From Salinicola tamaricis (GTDB lineage: Bacteria; Pseudomonadota; Gammaproteobacteria; Pseudomonadales; Halomonadaceae), in NCBI RefSeq assembly GCF_003006155.1, contig NZ_CP023559.1, positions 1,550,001-1,614,000 on the forward strand: a stretch of DNA of 64,000 bases, written 5' to 3'. A program made the translations under genes and the position numbers. This document shows, piece after piece, positions 41,605 through 49,771 of this stretch; position 1 is the stretch's first letter; every line of letters starts with the position of its first letter. The notes beneath the pieces are model-generated. The model was not told the origin of the DNA. It saw only the letters and a program-made list of their open reading frames with translations, and searched no databases.

Positions 41605-43209
41605 TTACATCCTGAAGACGCCGAAACGCGTCTCTTCGATCTCTGCGTTCATTGCGGCGGAGAGCGCCAGGCCGATCACATCGCGGGTCTGCAATGGGTC
41701 GATCACGCCGTCGTCCCACAGCCGGGCGCTGGCGTAGTACGGGTGGCCCTGGCGCTCGTACTGTTCGCGGATCGGCGCCTTGAAGGCGGCTTCCTCGTCT
41801 TCCGGCCAGTCGCTGCCGTCGCGCTCCATCTGCTCCCGTTTCACCTGCGCCAGCACGTTGGCGGCCTGCTCGCCGATCACCGAGATGCGCGCGTTGGGCC
41901 ACATAAACAGCAGGTTGGGGTCATAGGCGCGGCCGCACATGCCGTAGTTGCCGGCGCCGAAGCTGCCGCCGATCAGCACGGTGAACTTGGGCACCTTGGC
42001 GCAGGCCACGGCGGTGACGAGTTTGGCGCCGTGCTTGGCGATGCCCTCCTGCTCGTACTTGGAGCCGACCATGAAGCCGGTGATGTTCTGTAGAAAGATC
42101 AGCGGGATCTGGCGCTGGGCACACAGCTCGATGAAGTGCGCGCCCTTCTGCGCGGACTCCGAAAACAGCACGCCGTTGTTGGCGACGATACCCACCGGAT
42201 GGCCGCACCAGTGGGCGAAGCCGGTGACCAGGGTGTCGCCGTAATAGCGCTTGAACTCGTCGAAGTCGGAGTCGTCCACCAGCCGCCCGATCACCTCGCG
42301 CACGTCATACGGCTTGCGCAGGTCGGTGCCGACGATGCCGTAGAGCTCCGAAGGGTCGAGCCGCGGCGGTCGGGATTCGCGCAGCGCCAGCTCGCCGCGC
42401 TTGCGCCAGTTGAGCCGGGAGACCGCGCGGCGGGCGAGCTGCAGCGCATGGGCATCGTTCTCGGCGTAGTGGTCGACCACGCCGCTGATCTTTGCGTGCA
42501 CGTCCGCGCCACCGAGATCCTCGGCGCTGATGGTCTCGCCGGTGGCGGCCTTCACCAGCGGCGGGCCGCCGAGGAAGATAGTGCCCTGGTTGCGCACGAT
42601 GATCGATTCATCGGCCATCGCCGGCACGTAGGCGCCGCCGGCGGTGCATGAGCCCATCACCACCGCGATCTGCGGGATGCCGGCGGCGGAGAGCGTGGCC
42701 TGGTTGTAGAAGATGCGGCCGAAGTCGTCGTGGTCGGGGAAGACCTCGTCCTGCGCCGGCAGGTAGGCGCCGCCGGAGTCGACCAGATAGAGGCAGGGCA
42801 GGCGGTGCTTGCGGGCGATCTCCTGGGCGCGCAGGTGTTTCTTCACCGTCAGCGGGAAGTAGGTGCCGCCCTTGACCGTGGCGTCGTTGGCGACGATCAC
42901 GCACTCCACGCCGCTGACCCGGCCGATGCCGGCGACCACCCCGGCGGCGGGCACCGGGGTGTCGTAGACCTCATGCGCCGCCAGCGCGCCGATCTCGAGA
43001 AAGGCCGCGCCCTCGTCGAGCAGCTGGTCGATGCGCTCGCGCACGAACAGCTTGCCGCGGGACTCGTGCCGGGCGCGCGCCTTGTCGCCGCCGCCCCGGG
43101 CGATCTCGGCGCTCAGCGCGTGGAGCTTGTCGACCTCCGCCCGCAGCGCCTGGGCATTGGCCTGGAAGGCCTCGGCGCGGGGGTTGATCTGGCTACTCAG
43201 TATGGCCAT
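41605..43209 (-). CDS. liuB: Methylcrotonyl-CoA carboxylase, carboxyltransferase beta subunit
   Basis: This is an intact 534-residue carboxyltransferase. Visible motifs are the [10 protein letters not shown] of MCC-beta, [29 protein letters not shown] and [15 protein letters not shown]. It transfers carboxyl from biotin on LiuD to 3-methylcrotonyl-CoA. It lies between liuA (9 bp) and liuC (51 bp) in the operon. Confidence 0.94.
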   Translation of the reverse strand: MAILSSQINPRAEAFQANAQALRAEVDKLHALSAEIARGGGDKARARHESRGKLFVRERIDQLLDEGAAFLEIGALAAHEVYDTPVPAAGVVAGIGRVSGVECVIVANDATVKGGTYFPLTVKKHLRAQEIARKHRLPCLYLVDSGGAYLPAQDEVFPDHDDFGRIFYNQATLSAAGIPQIAVVMGSCTAGGAYVPAMADESIIVRNQGTIFLGGPPLVKAATGETISAEDLGGADVHAKISGVVDHYAENDAHALQLARRAVSRLNWRKRGELALRESRPPRLDPSELYGIVGTDLRKPYDVREVIGRLVDDSDFDEFKRYYGDTLVTGFAHWCGHPVGIVANNGVLFSESAQKGAHFIELCAQRQIPLIFLQNITGFMVGSKYEQEGIAKHGAKLVTAVACAKVPKFTVLIGGSFGAGNYGMCGRAYDPNLLFMWPNARISVIGEQAANVLAQVKREQMERDGSDWPEDEEAAFKAPIREQYERQGHPYYASARLWDDGVIDPLQTRDVIGLALSAAMNAEIEETRFGVFRM

Positions 43210-43218
43210 GCGACCCTC

Positions 43219-44388
43219 CTACGCGGACTCCGAGAACAGTTCCCGGCCAATCAACATGCGCCGAATCTCGCTAGTGCCGGCACCGATCTCGTAGAGCTTG
43301 GCATCGCGCAGCAGCCGCCCGGTGGGGTACTCGTTGATATAGCCGTTGCCGCCGAGCAGCTGGATGGCATCCAGCGCCATCTGGGTCGCCTTCTCGGCAC
43401 AGTAGAGGATTACCCCGGCGGCATCCTTGCGGCTGGTCCGGCCGCGGTCGCAGGCGCCGGCCACGGCGTAGAGATAGGCGCGGCAGGCGTTGAGCGTGGT
43501 GTACATGTCGGCGAGCTTGCCCTGGATCAGCTGGAACTCGCCGATCGCCTGACCGAACTGCTTGCGCTCATGGACGTAGGGCACCACCACGTCCAGACAC
43601 GCCTGCATGATCCCGATCGGGCCGGCGGCGAGCACCGTGCGCTCGTAGTCGAGCCCGCTCATCAGTACGCGTACGCCACGGTTCTCCTCGCCCAGCACGT
43701 TCTCCGCCGGTACCTGGCAATCCTCGAACACCAGCTCGCAGGTGTTGGAGCCGCGCATGCCCAGCTTGTCGAGCTTCTGCGCGGTGGAGAAACCGGCGAA
43801 CCCCTTCTCGATAAGAAAGGCGGTGATGCCCTTGGCGCCGGCCTCGGGGTCGGTCTTGGCGTAGACCACCAGCACGTCGGCGTCGGGGCCGTTGGTGATC
43901 CACATCTTGTTGCCGTTGAGCACGTAGTGATCGCCGTGTCTGTCGGCGCGCAGGCTCATCGAGACCACATCCGACCCGGCGCCGGGCTCGGACATCGCCA
44001 GCGCCCCGACATGCTCGCCGCTGATCAGCCCAGGCAGGTACTTGGCCTTCTGCTCGGCCGTGGCGTTGAGCTTGATCTGGTTGACGCAGAGATTGGCGTG
44101 GGCGCCGTAGGAGAGCCCCACCGAGGCGCTGGCCCGGGAGATCTCCTCCATGGCGATACAGTGGGCCAGATAGCCCATGCCGCTGCCGCCGTCTTCTTCG
44201 CTGACGGTGATGCCGAGCAGGCCCATATCGCCGAACTTCTGCCACAGGTCCGCGGGGAAGGCGTTGTCGTGGTCGATCTGGGCCGCGCGCGGGGCGATCT
44301 CGTCCCGGGCGAAGGCGTTGACCTGCTCGCGCAGCATGTTCAGCTCGTCGTCGAGGCCGAAATCGAGCTCGGTGTAGGGGGCGTGCAT
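43219..44388 (-). CDS. liuA: Isovaleryl-CoA dehydrogenase
   Basis: The 389-residue acyl-CoA dehydrogenase has [14 protein letters not shown] and [12 protein letters not shown] for FAD binding, [10 protein letters not shown] with the catalytic Glu at the position used by isovaleryl-CoA dehydrogenases, and [20 protein letters not shown] near the C-terminus. It oxidises isovaleryl-CoA to 3-methylcrotonyl-CoA and passes electrons to ETF. It is the first gene of liuABCDE, with the LiuR-like palindrome 73 bp upstream of its start. Confidence 0.94.
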   Translation of the reverse strand: MHAPYTELDFGLDDELNMLREQVNAFARDEIAPRAAQIDHDNAFPADLWQKFGDMGLLGITVSEEDGGSGMGYLAHCIAMEEISRASASVGLSYGAHANLCVNQIKLNATAEQKAKYLPGLISGEHVGALAMSEPGAGSDVVSMSLRADRHGDHYVLNGNKMWITNGPDADVLVVYAKTDPEAGAKGITAFLIEKGFAGFSTAQKLDKLGMRGSNTCELVFEDCQVPAENVLGEENRGVRVLMSGLDYERTVLAAGPIGIMQACLDVVVPYVHERKQFGQAIGEFQLIQGKLADMYTTLNACRAYLYAVAGACDRGRTSRKDAAGVILYCAEKATQMALDAIQLLGGNGYINEYPTGRLLRDAKLYEIGAGTSEIRRMLIGRELFSESA

Positions 44389-44460
44389 CGGATGATCCTC
44401 CGCTGTCGATGGGCGAGAACGCGGGCGCCTGGGGCTCGCAGGTGTTCTCGACTTTATACG

Positions 44461-44476
44461 TTGACGTTAACGTCAA
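44461..44476. promoter_or_regulatory. LiuR-like operator upstream of liuA
   Basis: TTGACGTTAACGTCAA is a perfect 16-bp palindrome, 73 bp before the liuA start. Variants occur at 47862-47877, 49233-49248 and 58753-58768, each upstream of acyl-CoA or branched-chain genes. MerR-family LiuR proteins recognise palindromes of this type. Confidence 0.75.
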
Positions 44477-45184
44477 TTAGCGGGTAGGGCCAGAGGCCCT
44501 CGACCATGGTCTAGGCTCGCATGCGTAACTCGCAGCTCGTTCGAGTATCGGAGAGCATTTTCCCGAGGGCTTTCCTTAAGCGCTCATTTCCAAACCCTCT
44601 GAGGATGGGCGCAGGGGCGGGCAAAGCGTGGGACTTTGCTATGGATGGAGAAGGTAGCGTCCAGGGATGGGTTCACAGCGCCCCCGCGACGCCCTGACGC
44701 CGGATAAGCCCACTTCGTCTAGCGATTGTGAAAGGCGTTCTAAGGAGTTGGTATAGATCGGCGGTAGTCGGTCATCAACGACTCACTGATTAGGCGACCA
44801 TACTATATACCTGGCAGGCGAGTGTTGCGGGGACATTACATCGGGTAGCCAGATGAAGCGATAGCGATCATGTGTACCCCTTGATGATATGACACTTGGG
44901 GGCTGAGACCCCCGTGAGTGTGGGCGCGATGTGTCTCTTGATAAACGGTGTACACGGTTTATTTTGCGGATCACAGCGTTCGGTAGTCCCGTTGGGTATC
45001 TATTGCAGACGCGATTATAATCCCTTGCGAGACCCTGGTTTAAGATATATGGTTGCCTGTAGGTCGGCTGGCAGGAGTTTGCTTCGCGATAATCTTTTCG
45101 TCGTTGCCTTTTATGGTGGCTGGCGATAATCGTGGTGCTTTTCATGCTGTAGTCATATAGGATGCCAAGTTCTCGGGGGGCATT
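44477..45184. other. Intergenic region with lower GC between liuA and the GNAT-like gene
   Basis: No convincing gene is visible in these 708 bp; open frames here have atypical composition. The stretch at about 44600-44700 (block near AGCGTCCAGGGATGGGTTCA) resembles a dispersed intergenic sequence. An imperfect palindrome centred on GTGTACAC lies at 44941-44962, and a GGGGG-CCCCC hairpin near 44896-44912. GC falls towards the gene at 45185, marking a small island. Confidence 0.4.
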
Positions 45185-46054
45185 ATGAGGGGGCGCAAAC
45201 GTGTCAGGCGAAAACGTGAGGTCGCGCTGAAAGCTGGCTCTATTCCGCATCATCTGTTCGAGGGAAGTCGATGGGAGCCCCTAAGACAGGGGCCTGTCGC
45301 ATTTTTGTGGCGGCCAGTCGAAGGTTTGATATCTCCTCAAACATGCAGCTTCATCTATCAGTATTTGCCTACTGTCGCTGTGAAGGCATTCGATTCGACC
45401 TCTTTAGATTACTGGCGATACTTTTTCAGTTACGACACACTATGGCAGTTCTCCGGTCTCGCGCTTGTGGTCGATCAGGAGGGTGAGATCGTGGCCTGGG
45501 GCGCTAGCCAGGAGTTCTCCGTCGGGGGGCGGCGAGTGTTATATGCAAGCTCCGCAGGGGTGGAGCCAAGCTATCAAGGCAGTGGGTTGTCGAGCCGAAT
45601 CTGGCGTATGCTTCTTTTATCGGCCTTGTTTGACTCTCCACTCCGCCCTCTCTATGTAACGATGCGAGTCGGTAACCCCCTTGTCTATAGCGCGTGGTCA
45701 GCGGGCGCAACGAGAAAAAAGGACGTCTATCCTCGCCCCGGATCGGGCGAGATACCCTCCCATATTCAAGCGATTGGCAACCAGGTTGCTAAATACTTAG
45801 GGCAAAAGGATCTTTACGAGCCCGACACCATGGTTGTTCGCAATGCTTATGGGTTTTTGAATGAAGGGCTCTGGAGTCGACGGCCATCGAGTGACTGGAG
45901 CGAAATCGATGGCTGGATGAACCATTGGCTTGGCGAGAAGGACGCGTTTGTGATGGTTGTCGCCTTCTCTCCGATAAAGATGGCCATGAATGAGTGTCAG
46001 CGGCAGATCGTGAAAAAGCTTGGCTTGAGAAATAAACTGTCGTCGCGCCGTTGA
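45185..46054 (+). CDS. GNAT-like acetyltransferase, accessory gene
   Basis: The 289-residue protein has an acetyl-CoA-binding motif A (YASSAGVEPSYQGSGLSSRI, Q-x2-G-x-G) at about residues 120-140, with a beta-strand and helix before it as in GNAT folds. The N-terminus is very basic (MRGRKRVRRKRE). The gene has lower GC than its neighbours and no operon partner. It lies between liuA and the transporter gene, so it was probably inserted. Substrate unknown. Confidence 0.65.
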   Translation: MRGRKRVRRKREVALKAGSIPHHLFEGSRWEPLRQGPVAFLWRPVEGLISPQTCSFIYQYLPTVAVKAFDSTSLDYWRYFFSYDTLWQFSGLALVVDQEGEIVAWGASQEFSVGGRRVLYASSAGVEPSYQGSGLSSRIWRMLLLSALFDSPLRPLYVTMRVGNPLVYSAWSAGATRKKDVYPRPGSGEIPSHIQAIGNQVAKYLGQKDLYEPDTMVVRNAYGFLNEGLWSRRPSSDWSEIDGWMNHWLGEKDAFVMVVAFSPIKMAMNECQRQIVKKLGLRNKLSSRR

Positions 46055-46286
46055 GGTGCCAACTCGTATGACATAAAGAATGTGGGCTCGGCACTTCTGT
46101 CTGCATGCATCAGCGGGTTCCGTGGCTGCTAGCTCTCGTTATGATCCCATCTCTCTCCTCCGGCCATAAACCGCTTAGTGAGATGTTTATGATCGGTCAG
46201 GAGGGAGAGCATCTAGTGTTTTCAGCACTCATGAGGACACGTTGACCACCTCCCACATGAAGATGGCGTGGCGGCGGCTGTACTCG

Positions 46287-46305
46287 GCCCCGCTGTCAGC
46301 GGGGC
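46287..46305. terminator. Hairpin downstream of the GntP-family transporter gene
   Basis: GCCCCGCT, loop GTC, AGCGGGGC form an 8-bp GC stem, 24 bp beyond the minus-strand stop at 46329. There is no T tract. Confidence 0.45.
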
Positions 46306-46328
46306 GCTGGGGGGACATCGTTCCTCGC

Positions 46329-47725
46329 TCAGAAACTCCCGAACAGGGTGCCCAGGGTGATCACCGCGACCAGCGTGAACATCGGCACCACGATGGTGAC
46401 CATGGCGATGTTGGGATAGGACTGGCGGTGGGTAAGGCCGCAGATCGCCAGCAGCGTGATCACCGCGCCGGAGTGGGGCAGGGTGTCCATGCCGCCGGCG
46501 GCGATGGTGGCGACCCGGTGCATCAGCTCGGGTTGAGACCGACCGCATTGGCCATGCGCAGATAGTCGTCGCCGAGCACGCTGAGTGCGATGCTCATGCC
46601 GCCGGAGGAGGAGCCGGTGACCGCCGCCAGCACGTTCATCGACACCGCCTCGGAGATTAGCGGATTGCCCGGCGCCAGGCTCAGCACCGCATCGCGGATG
46701 ACCACGAAGCCGGCGAGGCTGGCGATCACCGCGCCGTAGCCGACCTCGGAGGCGGTGTTGAAGACCGGCAGCATCGAGCCGAAGCAGCCCTTGTTGATGG
46801 TGCCCTTGAGATCCGCCCAGTGGCGCCAGCGGCTGACGATCAGCCAGGCGCACGACACCAGCAGCGCGATGATGATCGCCCACAGCCCGAGCATGGCGCC
46901 GGGGTCTAGCGTGCCGAAGCGCGCTTCCGGCAGCCCGGAAAAGTCGAGACTCGGCAGAATCCAGTAGGTCAGCAGGCCATTGAGCAGAATCACCATCACC
47001 AGCGGGGTGAAGGCGGCCAGGGTACTGATCTCGGGTACGCCGGCCGCGGCGTCGAGGGTCTCGATCGGCTCGTCGGGGTGCTGGCCGTAGCCCTCGTCCC
47101 GGCGCGTCGCCCGGCTCACCCGTGACTGCAGCCACCAGGTACCCAGCCCCAACATCATCGCCCCGGCGATGATGCCGAGCCCGGGTGCTGCGAAGCTGGT
47201 GGTGTGGAAGAACGGGATCGGGATCGCGTTCTGAATCGCCGGCGTGCCGGGGAGCGCGGTCATGGTGAAGGTGAACGAGCCCAGGGCGATGGCACCGGGG
47301 ATCAGCCGCTTGGGCGTGCCGGTCTCGCGGAACATCGCCGCACCGATGGGGAAGACCGCGAACGCCACTACGAACAGCGACACGCCGCCATAGGTGAGAA
47401 TGGCGCAGGCCAGCACCACGGTCAGCACCACATGGCGGGTGCCGAGGCGCTTGATGATCCAGCGCGCGATAGCGTGCGCGGCGCCGGAGTCGGCCATCAG
47501 CTGGCCGAACAGCGCGCCCAGGATGAACAGCGGGAAGAACTTGATCAGATAGCCGCCGAGCGCCTTCATGAAGGTATCGGTGTAGATCGGCAGCAGCAGC
47601 CCGCCATCGCCGGAGAGCAGTACCGCCAGCGATGCCATCAGCGGCGCCAGCAGCAGCACGGTGATGCCGCGATAGGCGAGCACGATCAGCAGGATCAGCG
47701 AGACGACGATAGCCAGGGTACTCAT
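46329..47725 (-). CDS. GntP-family permease (gluconate/organic-acid symporter), frameshifted near C-terminus
   Basis: From 47725 (MSTLAIVVSLILLIVLAYRG) the protein is about 465 residues with 12 or more helices. Typical stretches are LIKFFPLFILGALFGQLMAD, CAILTYGGVSLFVVAFAVFP and MTALPGTPAIQNAIP. Near 46528 the first frame stops at GLNPS. One restored base continues ELMHRVATIAAGGMDTLPHS and IAMVTIVVPMFTL to 46329. GntP members import gluconate, hydroxybutyrate or other acids. A LiuR-like box 137 bp upstream suggests an acyl or hydroxy-acid substrate. The alternative frame to 47852 is a shadow apart from its C-terminus. Confidence 0.85.
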
Positions 47726-47770
47726 GGTGCCAGGCCCTTGTGTCGGGGCTCGTGGCGCAGGCACGCCGGA

Positions 47771-47912
47771 GCCGCGTTGTTGTGATTGTGAGCGTTGTCA
47801 GCGCTGCGGGAGACGCGCATGGCGCGATGCCCGCACGGGGCGATACGACCATAGAGACAGATTAACGTTAACGTCAACGTGGCATCGCGCCAACTAGCCG
47901 AAAGGGGGAGAC
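47771..47912. repeat. Duplicated promoter region, copy 1 (142 bp, direct repeat of 49143-49283)
   Basis: This stretch and 49143-49283 share about 93% of bases, from GCCGCG through GTTGTGATTGTGAGCG, the LiuR-like box and CCAACTAGC to GGGGGAGAC. Copy 1 is upstream of the GntP-family gene. Between the copies lie IS66 and phage remnants and hicAB. The arrangement suggests that one divergent promoter was split by an insertion that left a direct duplication. Confidence 0.9.
47862..47877. promoter_or_regulatory. LiuR-like operator upstream of the GntP-family gene
   Basis: TTAACGTTAACGTCAA differs from the liuA box by one base. It lies within duplicated copy 1. Confidence 0.65.
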
Positions 47913-47929
47913 GCTTCGGACATACCTCG

Positions 47930-48040
47930 AGCGGTGCTCAGACCAACGCAGTGATCTACAGCCTGATCGAGATAGTCAAGGCCAATGGTCTTTCACTCTA
48001 CGAGTATCTGTAGTTTGTTTTCGAAACCCTGCCGACCCGG
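47930..48040 (+). pseudogene. IS66-family transposase (TnpC) C-terminal remnant
   Basis: The plus strand encodes SGAQTNAVIYSLIEIVKANG, then LSLYEYL, an in-frame stop and FVFETLPT. This matches the well-known IS66 transposase C-terminus (YSLIETAKANGLEPYAYLRHV..LP). No other part of the IS or its ends is recognisable nearby. Confidence 0.75.
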
Positions 48041-48272
48041 TGCGCAAGACTGTCTCCGCTCTTTGCTGCCCTGGCATTTGACGGAAACATCACCGGCCTG
48101 AGTCAGGTCGGTACAGCTGGAGTTTATGGAGCGAGAAAGACCCGTAGTGCCCCTGTATCCGGCCGAATCATTACGCCTCTTCCACGTCGACAAAGCGCCG
48201 GGACGCGGCGGGGGTAACGCGCGCGGCCGCTCGTCGATGTGGGATCGGCTGTGAGGTGCGGGCGTAGATCGA

Positions 48273-48363
48273 TGCCACGCCCTGGCTGACCACCGAGGTC
48301 GTGCACGACATGAGCGACACCGGCTACACCACCACGCTCTCGCTCGAGATCGATACGGGCTAG
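48273..48363 (+). pseudogene. Possible phage late-control (gpD-like) C-terminal remnant
   Basis: The segment reads ATPWLTTEVVHDMSDTGYTT, then TLSLEIDTG and stop. It resembles the C-terminus of P2 gpD tail proteins (W-x-V-T-x-V-x-H ... GYTT-x-L-x-LE). Only about 30 residues remain, so the call is tentative. Confidence 0.4.
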
Positions 48364-48366
48364 AAA

Positions 48367-48415
48367 ATAACCCCAGGCGCATAAAAATTTGAAAAGATAC
48401 GCCCAGGGTTATAAT
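48367..48415 (+). promoter_or_regulatory. hicAB promoter and putative operator
   Basis: TTGAAA (48389-48394) and TATAAT (48410-48415) form a sigma-70-like promoter with a short 15-nt spacer. Imperfect inverted repeats ATAACCCCAGGCGCAT (48367-48382) and ATACGCCCAGGGTTAT (48397-48412) flank the -35 and cover the -10, where an autorepressing HicB would bind. Confidence 0.55.
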
Positions 48416-48448
48416 GTTGTCCCACGCACACGGCAACAGGGGCGGGAG

Positions 48449-48631
48449 GTGAAAAGCAGAGACCTGATCAAGGAGTTGGAAGCCGATGGCTGGGTACTGG
48501 ACCGCGTCAGAGGTAGCCACCACGTCTTCAAACACCCAACGAAGCCAGGAGCCGTGCCGGTTCCTCACCCCAAGAAGGACATGAAGATCGGCACGGTCAA
48601 CGCCATCAGGAAACAAGCCGGGCTCAAGTAG
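48449..48631 (+). CDS. hicA: HicA-type mRNA interferase toxin
   Basis: The 60-residue protein starts at the GTG at 48449 (VKSRDLIKELEADGWVLDR). It has the HicA double-stranded RNA-binding-like fold with the catalytic His in GSHHVFKHP. The frame is open upstream to 48389, but the TATAAT box at 48410 puts the transcription start after that point. HicA cleaves mRNA and is neutralised by the HicB encoded 38 bp downstream. Confidence 0.88.
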   Translation: MKSRDLIKELEADGWVLDRVRGSHHVFKHPTKPGAVPVPHPKKDMKIGTVNAIRKQAGLK

Positions 48632-48669
48632 CCCGGCTAGCTGCGACTCACCGCCCAGGAGGAACGAAC

Positions 48670-49080
48670 ATGCAATATCCGATCGCCATCGAGTGGGGCG
48701 ACGACACCCACGCAACCGGTATCGTCTTCCCCGACATTCCCGGTGCCATCACCGCCGGAGACAGCGTCGCTCACGCCTACGAAATGGCGGTGGAGGTCGC
48801 CCATATCCAGCTCGAGGAGCTGGTCAGCGCCGGCCAGCCGATCCCCAAGCCGGGCAGCATCGAGCAGCACCGCCAAAACCCCGACTTCGAGGGCTGGGGC
48901 TGGGGGCTGATCGAGATCGACGTCACGCCCTACCTGGGCAAGACCGAAAAGGTCAACGTCACCCTGCCCGGAACGCTGGTCAAGCGAATCGACGACTATG
49001 TCAGCCTCCACGGCATCAAGAGCCGTTCGGCCTTTCTGGCGTCCGCCGCGCTCCACGAGCTGGAGCATCGCTCCCGCTGA
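48670..49080 (+). CDS. hicB: HicB antitoxin with RHH C-terminal domain
   Basis: The 136-residue protein has AGGAGG upstream of its ATG. Residues 1-60 form the HicB partial-RNase-H fold (YPIAIEWGDDTHATGIVFPD, FPDIPGAITAGDS), and residues 95-130 a ribbon-helix-helix DNA-binding domain (VNVTLPGTLVKRIDDYVSLH). It binds HicA and represses the operon. The pair is flanked by the 142-bp direct repeats. Confidence 0.9.
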   Translation: MQYPIAIEWGDDTHATGIVFPDIPGAITAGDSVAHAYEMAVEVAHIQLEELVSAGQPIPKPGSIEQHRQNPDFEGWGWGLIEIDVTPYLGKTEKVNVTLPGTLVKRIDDYVSLHGIKSRSAFLASAALHELEHRSR

Positions 49081-49117
49081 TGAAGAGATCGCGGCCATCC
49101 GCGTCGGCACCCCTTGA

Positions 49118-49151
49118 CCTCGCGGCCCCGGCAACTGCCGGGGCCGCGAGG
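49118..49151 (+). terminator. Strong hairpin terminator after hicB
   Basis: CCTCGCGGCCCCGGC, loop AACT, GCCGGGGCCGCGAGG form a perfect 15-bp stem 37 bp after the hicB stop, followed by a T-containing TTGTGATTG tract. It overlaps the start of duplicated copy 2. Confidence 0.75.
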
Positions 49152-49283
49152 TTGTGATTGTGAGCGTTGTCAGCGCTGCGGGAGACGCGCATGGCGCGAT
49201 GCCGCACGGGACGACATGACCATAGAGATGGATTAACGTTAACGTCAACGTGGTATCGCGCCAACTAGCTGAAAGGGGGAGAC
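49143..49283. repeat. Duplicated promoter region, copy 2 (141 bp, direct repeat of 47771-47912)
   Basis: It matches copy 1 almost throughout and includes the LiuR-like box. It now serves the thioesterase gene on the plus strand. One-base differences are scattered, with one short indel, so the duplication is not brand new or has been exposed to errors. Confidence 0.9.
49233..49248. promoter_or_regulatory. LiuR-like operator upstream of the thioesterase gene
   Basis: TTAACGTTAACGTCAA, identical to the copy at 47862-47877, lies 74 bp before the thioesterase start. Confidence 0.65.
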
Positions 49284-49321
49284 TCCCCGCTGCCCCTATC
49301 TGTCGATCAAGGAGACCATCG

Positions 49322-49747
49322 ATGTCGATCTGGAAACGTTCCGCTTCCCTGGAAGCCCTCGCCACCCAGTGCCAGCAGACGCTGGTCGCGCATATCGGGA
49401 TCGAGTTCACCGAGCTGGGTGACGACTGCCTGCGCGGTCGCATGCCGGTGGATGCGCGTACCCATCAGCCCTACGGTCTGCTCCACGGCGGTGCCTCGGT
49501 GGTGCTGGCGGAGACGCTGGGCAGCATTGCGGCGAACCTGTGTCTGGCCGACGAGAGCAAGATGGCGGTGGGGATGGAGATCAACGCCAACCACGTGCGC
49601 GCGGTGCGTGAAGGCTGGGTCGAGGGGTGTGCCCGGCCGCTGCATCTGGGCAGTACCACTCAGCTGTGGGAGATCCGTATCGAGGACGAGCGTGGCCGGC
49701 TGGTGTGCATATCGCGGTTGACCATGGCGGTGGTCAAGGCGGCCTGA
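49322..49747 (+). CDS. Hotdog-fold acyl-CoA thioesterase (PaaI/YdiI-like)
   Basis: The 141-residue protein has AAGGAG 7 nt before the ATG at 49322. The motif YGLLHGGASVVLAETLGSIA carries the HGG and catalytic Glu of the YdiI/EntH hotdog family. These hydrolyse acyl-CoA or aryl-CoA thioesters. The LiuR-like box upstream suggests a role in releasing CoA during acyl-CoA catabolism. It is convergent with the acyl-CoA synthetase gene. Confidence 0.87.
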   Translation: MSIWKRSASLEALATQCQQTLVAHIGIEFTELGDDCLRGRMPVDARTHQPYGLLHGGASVVLAETLGSIAANLCLADESKMAVGMEINANHVRAVREGWVEGCARPLHLGSTTQLWEIRIEDERGRLVCISRLTMAVVKAA

Positions 49748-49771
49748 TAGGGGCCGCCTCGGCATCGGTTT

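Noticed and set aside
42730..44487. A 585-residue open frame on the plus strand, opposite liuA and liuB.
   Set aside because: It is the antisense shadow of two strongly conserved, motif-complete genes and has no recognisable domain; GC-rich DNA makes such frames common.
44783..45253. A 156-residue minus-strand frame before the GNAT-like gene.
   Set aside because: No domain, no ribosome-binding site, and it overlaps the start of a better-supported plus-strand gene.
46329..47852. A 507-residue frame over the transporter gene, seemingly longer than the transporter itself.
   Set aside because: Only its C-terminal 70 residues match the permease; the rest is an arginine-rich shadow. It reflects one frameshift in the transporter gene.
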